From Mycobacteriaceae bacterium 1482268.1 (lineage in GTDB: Bacteria > Actinomycetota > Actinomycetes > Mycobacteriales > Mycobacteriaceae), in assembly GCA_001665255.1 (NCBI GenBank), contig LZSH01000550.1:1-53905 (forward strand): DNA of 53,905 nt, written 5' to 3'. This document shows, piece after piece, positions 44,942 to 53,209 of the stretch; the first letter of the stretch is position 1; each line of letters opens with the position of its first letter. The position numbers were made by a program, and so were the translations under genes. The notes under the pieces were generated by a model, which saw only the letters and a program-made list of their open reading frames with translations, searched no databases and was not told the DNA's origin.

Positions 44942-46462
44942 TTACCGCTGAATCGCCCAGACCGCGTCCGCGCAGTCGGTCCCCTGCGCGGCCAGCTGGC
45001 GTTTGATGATTTTGAACGACTCGGTCCTCGGCAGCTCGGTGGCGATGCGGACGAACGCCGGCCATTGCTTCGGACCCAAATCCGGTTGCCCGGCCAGGAA
45101 TTCACGGAAGGCGTCGACATCGAAGTCGGCACCGTCGGCGAGCAACAGCGCCGCCATCACCTGATCGCCGACATCGGGGGCCGGTATGCCGTACACCGCG
45201 ACCTCGACCACATCGGGGTGGCGCAGGAGGACGCGTTCAATAGGCGCGGCGCCGAGGTTTTCACCGTCGACACGCATCCAGTCGCCCAGCCGCCCCGCGA
45301 AATACACGTAGCCGTCCTCATCGCGGTAGCCGAGGTCACCGCTGTGATACACGCCGCCATGCATGCGTTCGGCATCGGCATCCGGATCGTTGTAATAGCC
45401 CTCGAACCGCCCGGGACCCGTCGTGTTCACGATCTCGCCGGTGACGCCCGGCGGACACGGTTCGCCGGTCTCCACGTCGATGATGTCGGTTCCTTCGGGC
45501 AACGGACCCAGGGCACCGGGCGGCGTATCCGCGGTACGTCCAATCGCGACTCCGCCTTCGGTGGAACCGAATCCATCGACGACGACGGTGTTGAACCGGC
45601 GCGCGAACTTCTCGACGTCGGCGGGAGCGCCCTCGTTGCCGTACACCGCCCTCAGCGGGTTGTCCCCATCGTCCGGCTGTTCTGGCGTCGCCAGCACATA
45701 TGACAGCGGCTTACCGACATAATTGGCGTAGGTTGCGCCGTAGCGCCTCACGTCGGGAAGGAACTGCGACGCGGAGAACTTGCGCCGCAACACCATTGAT
45801 CCCCGGCAGGCCAGCGACACCGCCCAGCCGACCAGCACCGCGTTCGAGTGGAACAGCGGCATGGATACATAGCAGACGTCGGAGGATCCGAGGCCGAACC
45901 GTTCGGACATCGTCACACCGGCGATCGCGACCTTGCCGTGACTGCAGATCACCGCTTTGGGGTCACCGCTCGTGCCCGACGTGTAGATCAGCATGAATGT
46001 GTCGGCGGGATCGGGCTCACGCGCGGTTACCGGCACATTGCGATGCGCAGCGAGCTCGTCCGCCCACTCGGGCGAGTCGACGTCGATGTGGTCGATGTCG
46101 CCGACGACCGCCGCGGACGCCGAGTCGGCAAGGACAACTTGGCAATCCGCATGTCGGATGTCGCGTTCCAGCGCCGCGCCGCGGCGGATCGGGTTGAGCC
46201 CCACGGGCACGATGCCCGTCAGGGCCGCCGCCACGAGCAGCGACGAGAAGAAGGGAGTGTTCTGCAGCAGCACGCCGACGTGGGGCGGCTTGTCGGGGTC
46301 CATGCGTGCCCGCAGCGCGGCGGCCACTGCGGCGCCTTGCCGAATGTGCTCGCGCCAGGGGATGAACGAATCTTCGAAGAGCACGCCGCGGTCATCGACC
46401 TCGACCAGCGGTGTGATGAGCGAGGTTACGGTCGGGAGCTCGCTCCCCGTAGCGGGGTTCAA
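44942..46462 (-). CDS. fadD17: Steroid-side-chain acyl-CoA synthetase FadD17
   Basis: This 506-residue ANL ligase activates a shortened steroid side-chain acid. The ATP loop is LIYTSGTSGDPKAVICSHGK. FGSTEGGVAIGRT, YHSGDLGYRDEDGYVYFAGR and the C-terminal lysine in TESFKIIKRQLA are present. It starts at a TTG (NPATGSELP) with GAGGAG 5 bases upstream. That start region is repeated three times in tandem just before the gene. It is third in the fadE26-fadE27-fadD17 operon, as Rv3504-Rv3506. Confidence 0.92.
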   Translation of the reverse strand: MNPATGSELPTVTSLITPLVEVDDRGVLFEDSFIPWREHIRQGAAVAAALRARMDPDKPPHVGVLLQNTPFFSSLLVAAALTGIVPVGLNPIRRGAALERDIRHADCQVVLADSASAAVVGDIDHIDVDSPEWADELAAHRNVPVTAREPDPADTFMLIYTSGTSGDPKAVICSHGKVAIAGVTMSERFGLGSSDVCYVSMPLFHSNAVLVGWAVSLACRGSMVLRRKFSASQFLPDVRRYGATYANYVGKPLSYVLATPEQPDDGDNPLRAVYGNEGAPADVEKFARRFNTVVVDGFGSTEGGVAIGRTADTPPGALGPLPEGTDIIDVETGEPCPPGVTGEIVNTTGPGRFEGYYNDPDADAERMHGGVYHSGDLGYRDEDGYVYFAGRLGDWMRVDGENLGAAPIERVLLRHPDVVEVAVYGIPAPDVGDQVMAALLLADGADFDVDAFREFLAGQPDLGPKQWPAFVRIATELPRTESFKIIKRQLAAQGTDCADAVWAIQR

Positions 46463-46533
46463 TTCGCTCCTCGCGTGCGCAGGTTCAATTCGCTCCTCGC
46501 GTGCGCAGGTTCAATTCGCTCCTCGCGTGCGCG
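46456..46533 (-). repeat. Three tandem 26-bp repeats carrying the fadD17 ribosome site and start
   Basis: Units at 46,456-46,481, 46,482-46,507 and 46,508-46,533 are identical except the last base of the third. A partial fourth covers the fadE27 stop. On the minus strand each unit holds GAGGAG, five bases, then TTGAACC. The unit length (26) is not a multiple of three, so each upstream TTG opens a nine-codon frame that closes at the TGA overlapping the next TTG. Confidence 0.93.
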
Positions 46534-46536
46534 GGT

Positions 46537-47634
46537 TCAAGCCGGTGTGTCAGCCAGCTCCCGGCCGATGCGCAGAAGCTGCCCGGTGGCACCGCCCACC
46601 GCGAACTCGGTCTGCTTGGCCGCGAGGAAGTAGCGGTGCACAGGGTGGTCGGTGTCGATACCGACGCCGCCGTGCACGTGGACCGTGGTGTGCGCGACGC
46701 GGTGTCCCGCCTCCGCCGCCCAGAAGGCTGCGGTGTTCACGTCGATCTCAGCCGGGAGATCCTCCGACAGCCGCCAGGCCGCCTGCGTCACCGTCAGCCG
46801 CAATCCCTTGATGTCGATGTAGCCGTCGGCCAACCGCGACGACACCGCCTGGAAGCTGCCTATCGGCCTGTCGAACTGTTCGCGTTCGCGCGCATACTCC
46901 GCCGTGAGCTCCAAGGCCCGTTCGAGGACGCCGAGCTGAAATGCGCTGCGGCCCAGCGTGGCGTGCGTCGTGAGCCACGAAACGACGTCGTCGCCGCCGA
47001 CGATGCGGTCGGCGCCCAGCTCCACACCCCGCAGTTCGAGGTGCCCGACGCTGCCGTGGCCGGTTGTGTTCAGCGAGGTGACGGAAATGCCCCCGTCGTC
47101 CTTGGTCACCACGAAAACCCGGGTGCCGGAATCGGTTTCGGCGGGCACCAGGAACGCGTCGGCGACCGGACCGTAGAAGACCTGTGTTCTGGTGCCGGTG
47201 AGCCGGTAGCTGGAGCCCGACGACTGAGCCTGCACGGGCCCCTCGCCCATTTCGCCGTCGAGCGCCACGGTGACGATCTTGTCGCCGTTGATCGCAGGCA
47301 CGGCCCACGCCTGCTGCAGCTCTTGCGCGCCGAACTTGGCCAGCGCGCCCGCGGCCAACACGGCCGACTCGAGATAGGGCACGGCGGCCATCTGCCTGCC
47401 GAGTGCGACGAGCACCGCGACCTGCTCGAGCACCCCGAAACCGCCGCCGCCCAACGACTCCGGCGCAGTGGTGGACAAGACATCGGCATCTTTGAGCTTG
47501 GCCCAGAGGGTGGCGTCGAAGCGTTCCTCGAGGCCGTCCAGCTCCCGCTGGCGCTCCGGCGTGCACACCGAGTCGACGATGGTGCGTGTCAGACCGCCGA
47601 GATCCTCAGCGGCTTCGGTTGTCGTGAAATCCAT
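46537..47634 (-). CDS. fadE27: Steroid acyl-CoA dehydrogenase FadE27 (ChsE5)
   Basis: This 365-residue acyl-CoA dehydrogenase subunit has the middle-domain segments SYRLTGTRTQVFYGPVADAFLV and the C-terminal helix bundle (FDRPIGSFQAVSSRLADGYI; VHVHGGVGIDTDHPVHRYF). In M. tuberculosis FadE26-FadE27 form an alpha2beta2 enzyme that dehydrogenates the C26-oyl-CoA side chain. It follows fadE26 by 13 bases on the same strand. The stop codon lies within the tandem repeat region before fadD17. Confidence 0.92.
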   Translation of the reverse strand: MDFTTTEAAEDLGGLTRTIVDSVCTPERQRELDGLEERFDATLWAKLKDADVLSTTAPESLGGGGFGVLEQVAVLVALGRQMAAVPYLESAVLAAGALAKFGAQELQQAWAVPAINGDKIVTVALDGEMGEGPVQAQSSGSSYRLTGTRTQVFYGPVADAFLVPAETDSGTRVFVVTKDDGGISVTSLNTTGHGSVGHLELRGVELGADRIVGGDDVVSWLTTHATLGRSAFQLGVLERALELTAEYAREREQFDRPIGSFQAVSSRLADGYIDIKGLRLTVTQAAWRLSEDLPAEIDVNTAAFWAAEAGHRVAHTTVHVHGGVGIDTDHPVHRYFLAAKQTEFAVGGATGQLLRIGRELADTPA

Positions 47635-47647
47635 GTGCGAAGGGTCC

Positions 47648-48829
47648 TTACCGGTTCACTCTGGGCAGGCCGAGCGCGACCATGCCGATGATGTCGCGCT
47701 GAATCTCGTTCGTCCCGCCGCCGAACGTCAGGATGAGGCACGACCGGTGCATCCGCTCGATCCGGCCGCGCAGCTGGGCGCCGGGGGAGTTCGTGCGCAC
47801 CGTAGCGGCGGTGCCCAGCACCTCCATCAGCAGCCGGTAGGCCTCGGTGGCCAGTTCGGTGCCGAAGACCTTGGCGGCCGAGGCGTCGGCCGGCGACGGG
47901 GCAGCGTCCTCCGTAGACGCGAGTTCCCAGTTGATCAGCTTTAGCACTTCGGCCTTGGCGTGCACGCGGGCAAGATTGAGCTGCACCCATTCCGAGTCGA
48001 TCAGCCGATTGCCGTGAATGTCCTTGGTGTTCTGCGCCCACTCTCGAACTTGATTGAGCGCCACGAAGATCGGCTGTGCGGACACCAGCGCGACACGCTC
48101 GTGGTTGAGCTGGTTGGTGACCAGCTTCCAGCCGGCGTTCTCCTCGCCGACCAGATTGGTCGCGGGCACCCGGACGTCTTGGTAGTAGGTGGCGCTGGTG
48201 TCGACGCCCGCCATGGTGTGCACCGGCGTCCACGAGAACCCCTCGGCCGTGGTCGGAACGATGAGCATCGAGATCCCGCGGTGCTTTTTGGCCTCCGGGT
48301 TGGTGCGCACCGCCAGCCATACGTAGTCCGCGTAGGCGATCAGGCTGGTCCACATCTTCTGGCCGTTGATGACGTAGTCCTCGCCGTCGCGGACCGCGGT
48401 GGTACGCAACGATGCGAGGTCGGTGCCTGCGCCCGGCTCGGAGTAGCCGATCGAGAAGTGCAACTCGCCGGCGGCGATCTTGGGCAGGAAGAACGTCTTC
48501 TGCTCATCGGTGCCGAAACCCATGATCGTCGGCGCGACGCTGTTAATTGTCAGGAACGGCACGGGCACGTTGGCGATCGCGGCCTCGTCGTTGAAAATCA
48601 GGCTGTCCATCGGCGTGCGTTCCTGGCCGCCGTACTCCTTGGGCCACGACAGCGTCAGCCAGCCGTCCTTGCCCATTTGCGCGACGGTCTCGCGGTACAC
48701 GTTGCCGCGGCCCATCTCGCCGTCGTTCGACGCGAGCGCCTCGGCGCGTTCCGGGGTCATGAGCTTGGTGAAGTAGGCACGCAGTTCGCGGCGCAACTCC
48801 TCTTGCTCGGGGGTATAGCCGATCCGCAT
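47648..48829 (-). CDS. fadE26: Steroid acyl-CoA dehydrogenase FadE26 (ChsE4)
   Basis: This 393-residue acyl-CoA dehydrogenase has IGYSEPGAGTDLASLRTTAV (the FAD and substrate loop, about residues 127-146), the VINGQKMWTSLIAYADYVWL strand and a C-terminal FAD-binding region ILTFGGGTNEIQRDIIGM. It pairs with FadE27 as a heterotetramer. It is the first gene of the fadE26-fadE27-fadD17 operon, 56 bases from a KstR site, and divergent from fdxD. Confidence 0.94.
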   Translation of the reverse strand: MRIGYTPEQEELRRELRAYFTKLMTPERAEALASNDGEMGRGNVYRETVAQMGKDGWLTLSWPKEYGGQERTPMDSLIFNDEAAIANVPVPFLTINSVAPTIMGFGTDEQKTFFLPKIAAGELHFSIGYSEPGAGTDLASLRTTAVRDGEDYVINGQKMWTSLIAYADYVWLAVRTNPEAKKHRGISMLIVPTTAEGFSWTPVHTMAGVDTSATYYQDVRVPATNLVGEENAGWKLVTNQLNHERVALVSAQPIFVALNQVREWAQNTKDIHGNRLIDSEWVQLNLARVHAKAEVLKLINWELASTEDAAPSPADASAAKVFGTELATEAYRLLMEVLGTAATVRTNSPGAQLRGRIERMHRSCLILTFGGGTNEIQRDIIGMVALGLPRVNR

Positions 48830-48885
48830 CGCCGTTCCTTAACGTCTGATCAAACCGAGAAGCAGACCCAATCTGCCACCCCGGT

Positions 48886-48899
48886 TGTAACACGTTCTA
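48886..48899. promoter_or_regulatory. KstR operator between fadE26 and fdxD
   Basis: The sequence tgtaacacgttcta matches the full consensus, identical to the echA19/fadD19 site. It lies in the 174-base divergent gap. Confidence 0.86.
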
Positions 48900-49003
48900 G
48901 TCTTGGGGTCCAGCGACGGTTCGGGTCGGTAGCGCATGGACCTGGTCGTATTGTGGGTGCTGCCAGGGAACGACCTGTCGGAGCTGACTGCAAGGAGGTT
49001 GTC

Positions 49004-49195
49004 GTGCGAGTTGAAGTCGATCGCGATCGGTGTGAAGGTAACGCCGTCTGCGTGGGAATCGCGCCTGACCTATTCGATCTCGACGACGAGGATTACGCGG
49101 TGGTGAAGCAGGACCCGGTGGCCGCCGACCAGGAGGACCTGGCCGAGCAGTCGATCGCCGAATGCCCGCGCGCCGCGTTGCTTCGCAAGGACTAG
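49004..49195 (+). CDS. fdxD: Small ferredoxin FdxD
   Basis: This 63-residue single-cluster ferredoxin has RDRCEGNAVCVGIAPDLFDL and the C-terminal AECPRAALL, giving three cysteines with a non-cysteine at the second site of the usual CxxCxxC. A [3Fe-4S] cluster is expected. It probably passes electrons to a P450 or to KshA. The GTG at 49004 has an AAGGAGG site 5 bases upstream, and the long open frame before it has no family similarity. It corresponds to Rv3503c; hsd4A follows after 13 bases. Confidence 0.93.
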   Translation: MRVEVDRDRCEGNAVCVGIAPDLFDLDDEDYAVVKQDPVAADQEDLAEQSIAECPRAALLRKD

Positions 49196-49208
49196 AGGTA
49201 TTCATTAA

Positions 49209-50129
49209 GTGAGCGCACAACAGGACGACCTGACCGATCTTTCCGGCCGGGTGGCCGTCGTCACGGGCGCGGCAGCGGGCCTGGGCCGGGCAGAGGCCAT
49301 CGGCTTGGCCCGGTCGGGTGCCACGGTCGTGGTAAATGACATGGCCGCGGCGTTGGACAAATCGGATGTCATCGACGAGATCGTCGCGGCCGGCTCGAAG
49401 GCGGTCGCGGTCGAAGGCGACATCAGTGCGCGCGGCACCGCAGACGAACTCGTCGCCACCGCGGACGGCCTCGGCGGCCTCGACATCGTCGTCAACAACG
49501 CGGGCATCACCCGCGACAAGATGCTCTTCAACATGTCCGACGAGGACTGGGACGCGGTGATCGCCGTCCACCTGCGCGGGCACTTCCTGCTGACCCGCAA
49601 CGCGGCCGCCTATTGGCGCGCCAAAGCCAAGGAAAGCGACGGATCGGTCTACGGCCGAATCATCAACACCTCATCCGAGGCGGGCCTGACCGGGCCCGTC
49701 GGCCAGGCCAACTACGGCGCCGCCAAGGCCGGCATCATCCAGCTCACGCTGACCGCCGCGAGAGCCCTCGAGCGGTACGGCGTGCGGGCCAACGCCATTG
49801 CTCCGCGCGCACGCACCGCCATGACGGCCGATGTGTTCGGTGAGGCGCCCGAGCTCAGTGAAGGACAGACCGACAGCCTGTCACCCGAACACGTGGTATC
49901 GCTCGTTCGCTTCCTTGCCTCGCCCGCATCGCACCGGGTCAGCGGACAGGTCTTCATCGTGTACGGACCGTCGGTTACGCTGCTGGCGCCGCCGACGATC
50001 GAGCGGCAATTCACCGCGGACGGCGAAGCCTGGGTGCCGTCGGAACTGAGCGCAACGCTGCGCGAATTCTTTGCTGACCGGGAACTCGAGCGAGGTTTCT
50101 CCGCCACTCACCTGATGGGGAATTCCTAA
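49209..50129 (+). CDS. hsd4A: 17-beta-hydroxysteroid dehydrogenase-type SDR Hsd4A (ChsB1)
   Basis: This 306-residue SDR has the NAD site VTGAAAGLGRAEAI (Gly20-Gly26), NNAG at the end of beta-4 (DIVVNNAGI), the catalytic serine in IINTSSEAG and Tyr-x3-Lys in ANYGAAKAGI. It should oxidise the side-chain beta-hydroxyacyl-CoA during cholesterol breakdown; dehydrogenase activity on 17-beta-hydroxysteroids has also been described for the family. GTG start at 49209. It corresponds to Rv3502c, just ahead of mce4. Confidence 0.93.
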   Translation: MSAQQDDLTDLSGRVAVVTGAAAGLGRAEAIGLARSGATVVVNDMAAALDKSDVIDEIVAAGSKAVAVEGDISARGTADELVATADGLGGLDIVVNNAGITRDKMLFNMSDEDWDAVIAVHLRGHFLLTRNAAAYWRAKAKESDGSVYGRIINTSSEAGLTGPVGQANYGAAKAGIIQLTLTAARALERYGVRANAIAPRARTAMTADVFGEAPELSEGQTDSLSPEHVVSLVRFLASPASHRVSGQVFIVYGPSVTLLAPPTIERQFTADGEAWVPSELSATLREFFADRELERGFSATHLMGNS

Positions 50130-50161
50130 GAACCGCCTGAAGGCCGGGTAACTTAGGTAGC

Positions 50162-50175
50162 TAGAACACGTTTCA
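50162..50175. promoter_or_regulatory. KstR operator 1 ahead of mce4
   Basis: The sequence tagaacacgtttca fits T-N2-AAC-N2-GTT-N2-A. It lies 32 bases past the hsd4A stop and about 220 bases before yrbE4A. Confidence 0.8.
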
Positions 50176-50249
50176 GAATGACCTGCGTCACACCTGCCCT
50201 GACCTGGACATAAGCATCAATTTTGTCTCATTTGGCGGGCTTTGACACT

Positions 50250-50263
50250 GCGAACTTGTTCTA
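50250..50263. promoter_or_regulatory. KstR-like operator 2 ahead of mce4
   Basis: The sequence gcgaacttgttcta keeps AAC-N2-GTT-N2-A but lacks the first T. It lies 130 bases before the yrbE4A start, the more likely promoter-proximal position. Two sites at one promoter suggest tight control of sterol import. Confidence 0.7.
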
Positions 50264-50393
50264 GTTAGTATGATCCGGCTCACTTAGATTTGCGTGTGCC
50301 GCAGGGGTGGAAAAGTTGCCAAGGCAAGCGATTTCGAAAGCTTCGCCATGGTGAAGAACTCATGAAACCCCTGCCCCGAGAACGGAGCCGAGG

Positions 50394-51158
50394 TTGATCG
50401 AACAGCTTGCGGTCCCGGCGCGGGCCGTGGGCGGTTTCGTCGAGATGTCCATCGACACCTTCGTCAAGATCTTCCGCCGGCCCTTTCAGTTCCGCGAGTT
50501 CCTCGAGCAGACGTGGATGATCGCGCGGGTCTCGCTTCTCCCGACCCTGCTGGTCGCGATTCCCTTCACGGTCCTGGTGGCCTTCACCTTGAACATCCTG
50601 CTGAGGGAGATCGGCGCGGCCGACCTGTCCGGGGCGGGCACGGCGTTCGGCACCGTCACCCAGCTGGGTCCGGTCGTGACAGTTCTCGTGGTGGCGGGCG
50701 CGGGCGCGACGGCGATCTGCGCCGACCTCGGTGCCCGCACCATCCGCGAAGAAATCGACGCGATGCGGGTCCTCGGTATCGATCCGATCCAGCGGCTCGT
50801 CGTCCCTCGCGTGTTGGCCTCCACCGTCGTGGCCCTTCTGCTGAACGGGCTCGTCTGCGCCATCGGCCTGTCCGGCGGCTACGTCTTCTCGGTCTTCCTT
50901 CAAGGCGTCAACCCCGGCGCGTTCATCAACGGCCTGACCGTCCTCACCGGTCTTGGCGAGCTGGTACTCGCCGAGGTGAAGGCTTTGCTGTTCGGCGTCG
51001 TCGCCGGGCTCGTCGGCTGCTACCGCGGCCTGACCGTGCAGGGCGGACCGAAGGGCGTCGGCACGGCAGTCAACGAAACCGTCGTCTACGCGTTCATCTG
51101 CCTGTTCGTCATCAACGTCATCATGACGGCCGTCGGGGTGAGAGTGCTGGTGCGGTGA
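50394..51158 (+). CDS. yrbE4A: Mce4 permease subunit YrbE4A
   Basis: This 254-residue MlaE/YrbE-type membrane protein has about five hydrophobic segments and the conserved loop DLGARTIREEIDAMRVLGID. It forms the ABC-type permease core of the Mce4 sterol importer with YrbE4B, driven by the MceG ATPase encoded elsewhere. TTG start at 50394 with an ACGGAG site. The stop overlaps the yrbE4B GTG by 4 bases. It corresponds to Rv3501c. Confidence 0.94.
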   Translation: MIEQLAVPARAVGGFVEMSIDTFVKIFRRPFQFREFLEQTWMIARVSLLPTLLVAIPFTVLVAFTLNILLREIGAADLSGAGTAFGTVTQLGPVVTVLVVAGAGATAICADLGARTIREEIDAMRVLGIDPIQRLVVPRVLASTVVALLLNGLVCAIGLSGGYVFSVFLQGVNPGAFINGLTVLTGLGELVLAEVKALLFGVVAGLVGCYRGLTVQGGPKGVGTAVNETVVYAFICLFVINVIMTAVGVRVLVR

Positions 51159-51997
51159 GTTACGACCTGACAGTGCGATTTCGGCGCGCGTTCCGCGGCG
51201 TGCCGAGAGCCGTCGACACCATCGGTGAGCAGGCGCTTTTCTACGGGGAGACGATTCGCTACATCCCCAACGCGATCACCCGCTACCGCAAGGAGACGAT
51301 CCGCAACATCGCCGAAATGACGATGGGCAGCGGTGCGCTCGTCATGATCGGCGGCACAGTCGGCGTTGCGGCGTTCCTGACGCTGGCCTCCGGTGGTGTG
51401 ATCGCGGTGCAGGGCTACTCGTCGCTGGGCGATATCGGCATCGAGGCGCTCACCGGCTTCCTGTCCGCGTTCCTCAACGTGCGCATCGTCGCGCCGGTGA
51501 TCGCGGGCATCGCACTTGCCGCGACGATCGGCGCCGGCACCACGGCACAACTGGGCGCCATGCGCGTTGCCGAGGAGATCGACGCGGTCGAATCGATGGC
51601 CGTGCACTCGGTCTCATACCTGGTATCGACGCGGCTGATGGCAGGGCTGGTGGCGATCATTCCGCTGTACTCGTTGTCGGTACTCGCCGCATTCTTCGCG
51701 GCCAGGTTCACCACGGTCTTCATCAACAGCCAGTCGGCCGGTCTGTATGACCACTACTTCAATACGTTCCTGGTGCCCACCGATTTGTTGTGGTCGTTCC
51801 TGCAGGCCATCGTGATGGCGATCGCCGTCATGCTGGTGCACACCTATTACGGCTACAACGCGTCTGGCGGCCCGGTCGGCGTCGGGATCGCGGTCGGCCA
51901 GGCTGTGCGCACTTCGCTGATCGTGGTCGTCACGATCACCCTGTTCATCTCCCTCGCCGTCTACGGCGCGTCCGGTAACTTCAACCTTTCCGGATAG
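51155..51997 (+). CDS. yrbE4B: Mce4 permease subunit YrbE4B
   Basis: This 280-residue partner of YrbE4A has the shared MlaE-type loop GAMRVAEEIDAVESMAVHSV and multiple membrane segments (for example LMAGLVAIIPLYSLSVLAAF). The GTG at 51155 overlaps the yrbE4A stop (GTGA), and mce4A begins immediately after its own stop. The longer frame open from 50513 is an overlap artefact. It corresponds to Rv3500c. Confidence 0.94.
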   Translation: MSYDLTVRFRRAFRGVPRAVDTIGEQALFYGETIRYIPNAITRYRKETIRNIAEMTMGSGALVMIGGTVGVAAFLTLASGGVIAVQGYSSLGDIGIEALTGFLSAFLNVRIVAPVIAGIALAATIGAGTTAQLGAMRVAEEIDAVESMAVHSVSYLVSTRLMAGLVAIIPLYSLSVLAAFFAARFTTVFINSQSAGLYDHYFNTFLVPTDLLWSFLQAIVMAIAVMLVHTYYGYNASGGPVGVGIAVGQAVRTSLIVVVTITLFISLAVYGASGNFNLSG

Positions 51998-53209
51998 GTG
52001 GGGACATTGTCTGACGGAGACGCCAAGCGCAGCCACGTACGGATCGCCGCCGCGGTCCTCGCAGCTCTGCTCGTGGCCGCCGTCGTGTTCACCTACCTGG
52101 CCTACACGGCGGCGTTCACCTCAACCGACAAGGTCACCGTCACCTCGCCGAGAGCCGGTCTGGTCATGGACCGCGACGCCAAGGTGAAATACCGCGGTAT
52201 CCAGATCGGCGAGGTCAAGTCGATCGACTATGCGGGCGACCAGGCGAAGTTGACGCTCGCGATCGCCAGCAACGAAATGCGATACATCCCGTCCAATGCC
52301 CCGGTCCGCATTGCCAGCACAACGGTTTTCGGCGCTAAGTCCGTCGAATTCATCCCACCCGACAAGCCGTCCGGCAGTTCGTTGCGACCCGGTGCAGAAG
52401 TACAGGCGCAGTCGGTGCAGCTCGAGGTCAACACCCTGTTCCAGACGTTGACCGACGTGCTGCACAAGATCGACCCCGTGCAACTGAACGGCACGCTCAG
52501 TGCTATCGCCGAAGGCCTGCGCGGTCACGGCGACGACCTCGGCGCCCTGCTTGCCGGATTGAATTACTATCTGCAGCAATTTAATCCGAAGCTTCCGACG
52601 CTGCAGCAGGACCTTCAAAAGACGGCAACGGTGGCCAACATCTACGGCGACGCAGGACCTGACATCGCGCGCATCCTCGACAATGCGCCCGTCATCAGCG
52701 ACACCATCGTCGACGAGCAGGACAACCTCAACAGGACGCTGCTGGCGGCGACCGGCCTGGCCAACAACGGCACCGCAACGTTCGAGCCTGCGGAGAAGGA
52801 TTACATCGCCGCGATCAACCGGCTGCGCGCGCCTTTGAAGGTGGCGGGTGATTACTCGCCGGAATTCGGCTGCATCCTCGAGGGCACCGCTCAGGCTGTC
52901 GACTTCTTCGCCCCGATCATCGGTGGTACCCGTCCCGGACTTTTCGTGTCGTCCAACTTCCTGCCCGGCTCGCCGGCGTACACCTATCCGGAGAGCCTGC
53001 CGATCGTGAACGCGACCGGTGGCCCGAATTGCCGTGGGCTGCCCCATCCTCCGAGCAAGCAGCTCGGCGGTTCCTGGTGGAGGTCACCGTTCCTGGTCAC
53101 CGACAATGCCTACGTCCCCTACCAGCCGAACACCGAGCTGCAGTTCGACGCGCCGTCGACGGCACAGTTCCTGTTCAACGGGGCGTTCGCGGAGAGGGAT
53201 GACTACTGA
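51998..53209 (+). CDS. mce4A: Mce4A sterol-uptake protein
   Basis: This 403-residue protein has an N-terminal membrane anchor (about residues 16-38) and an MCE domain starting TDKVTVTSPRAGLVMDRDAKV with YRGIQIGEVKSI. It is followed by a long helical domain and a cysteine-containing C-terminal region (FGCILEGTAQAVDFF). It is one of six Mce proteins that build the sterol tunnel across the periplasm. The GTG directly follows the yrbE4B stop; a TTG at 52007 is a less likely start. It overlaps mce4B by one base. It corresponds to Rv3499c. Confidence 0.93.
   Translation: MGTLSDGDAKRSHVRIAAAVLAALLVAAVVFTYLAYTAAFTSTDKVTVTSPRAGLVMDRDAKVKYRGIQIGEVKSIDYAGDQAKLTLAIASNEMRYIPSNAPVRIASTTVFGAKSVEFIPPDKPSGSSLRPGAEVQAQSVQLEVNTLFQTLTDVLHKIDPVQLNGTLSAIAEGLRGHGDDLGALLAGLNYYLQQFNPKLPTLQQDLQKTATVANIYGDAGPDIARILDNAPVISDTIVDEQDNLNRTLLAATGLANNGTATFEPAEKDYIAAINRLRAPLKVAGDYSPEFGCILEGTAQAVDFFAPIIGGTRPGLFVSSNFLPGSPAYTYPESLPIVNATGGPNCRGLPHPPSKQLGGSWWRSPFLVTDNAYVPYQPNTELQFDAPSTAQFLFNGAFAERDDY

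Noticed and set aside
46456..46533. Possible CRISPR array from repeated 26-bp units
   Set aside because: The units abut directly with no spacers and carry a ribosome site, so this is a tandem duplication.
47960..49195. A 411-codon plus-strand frame ending with the ferredoxin
   Set aside because: Only the last 64 codons (from 49,004) are real; the rest is antisense to fadE26 and lacks similarity.
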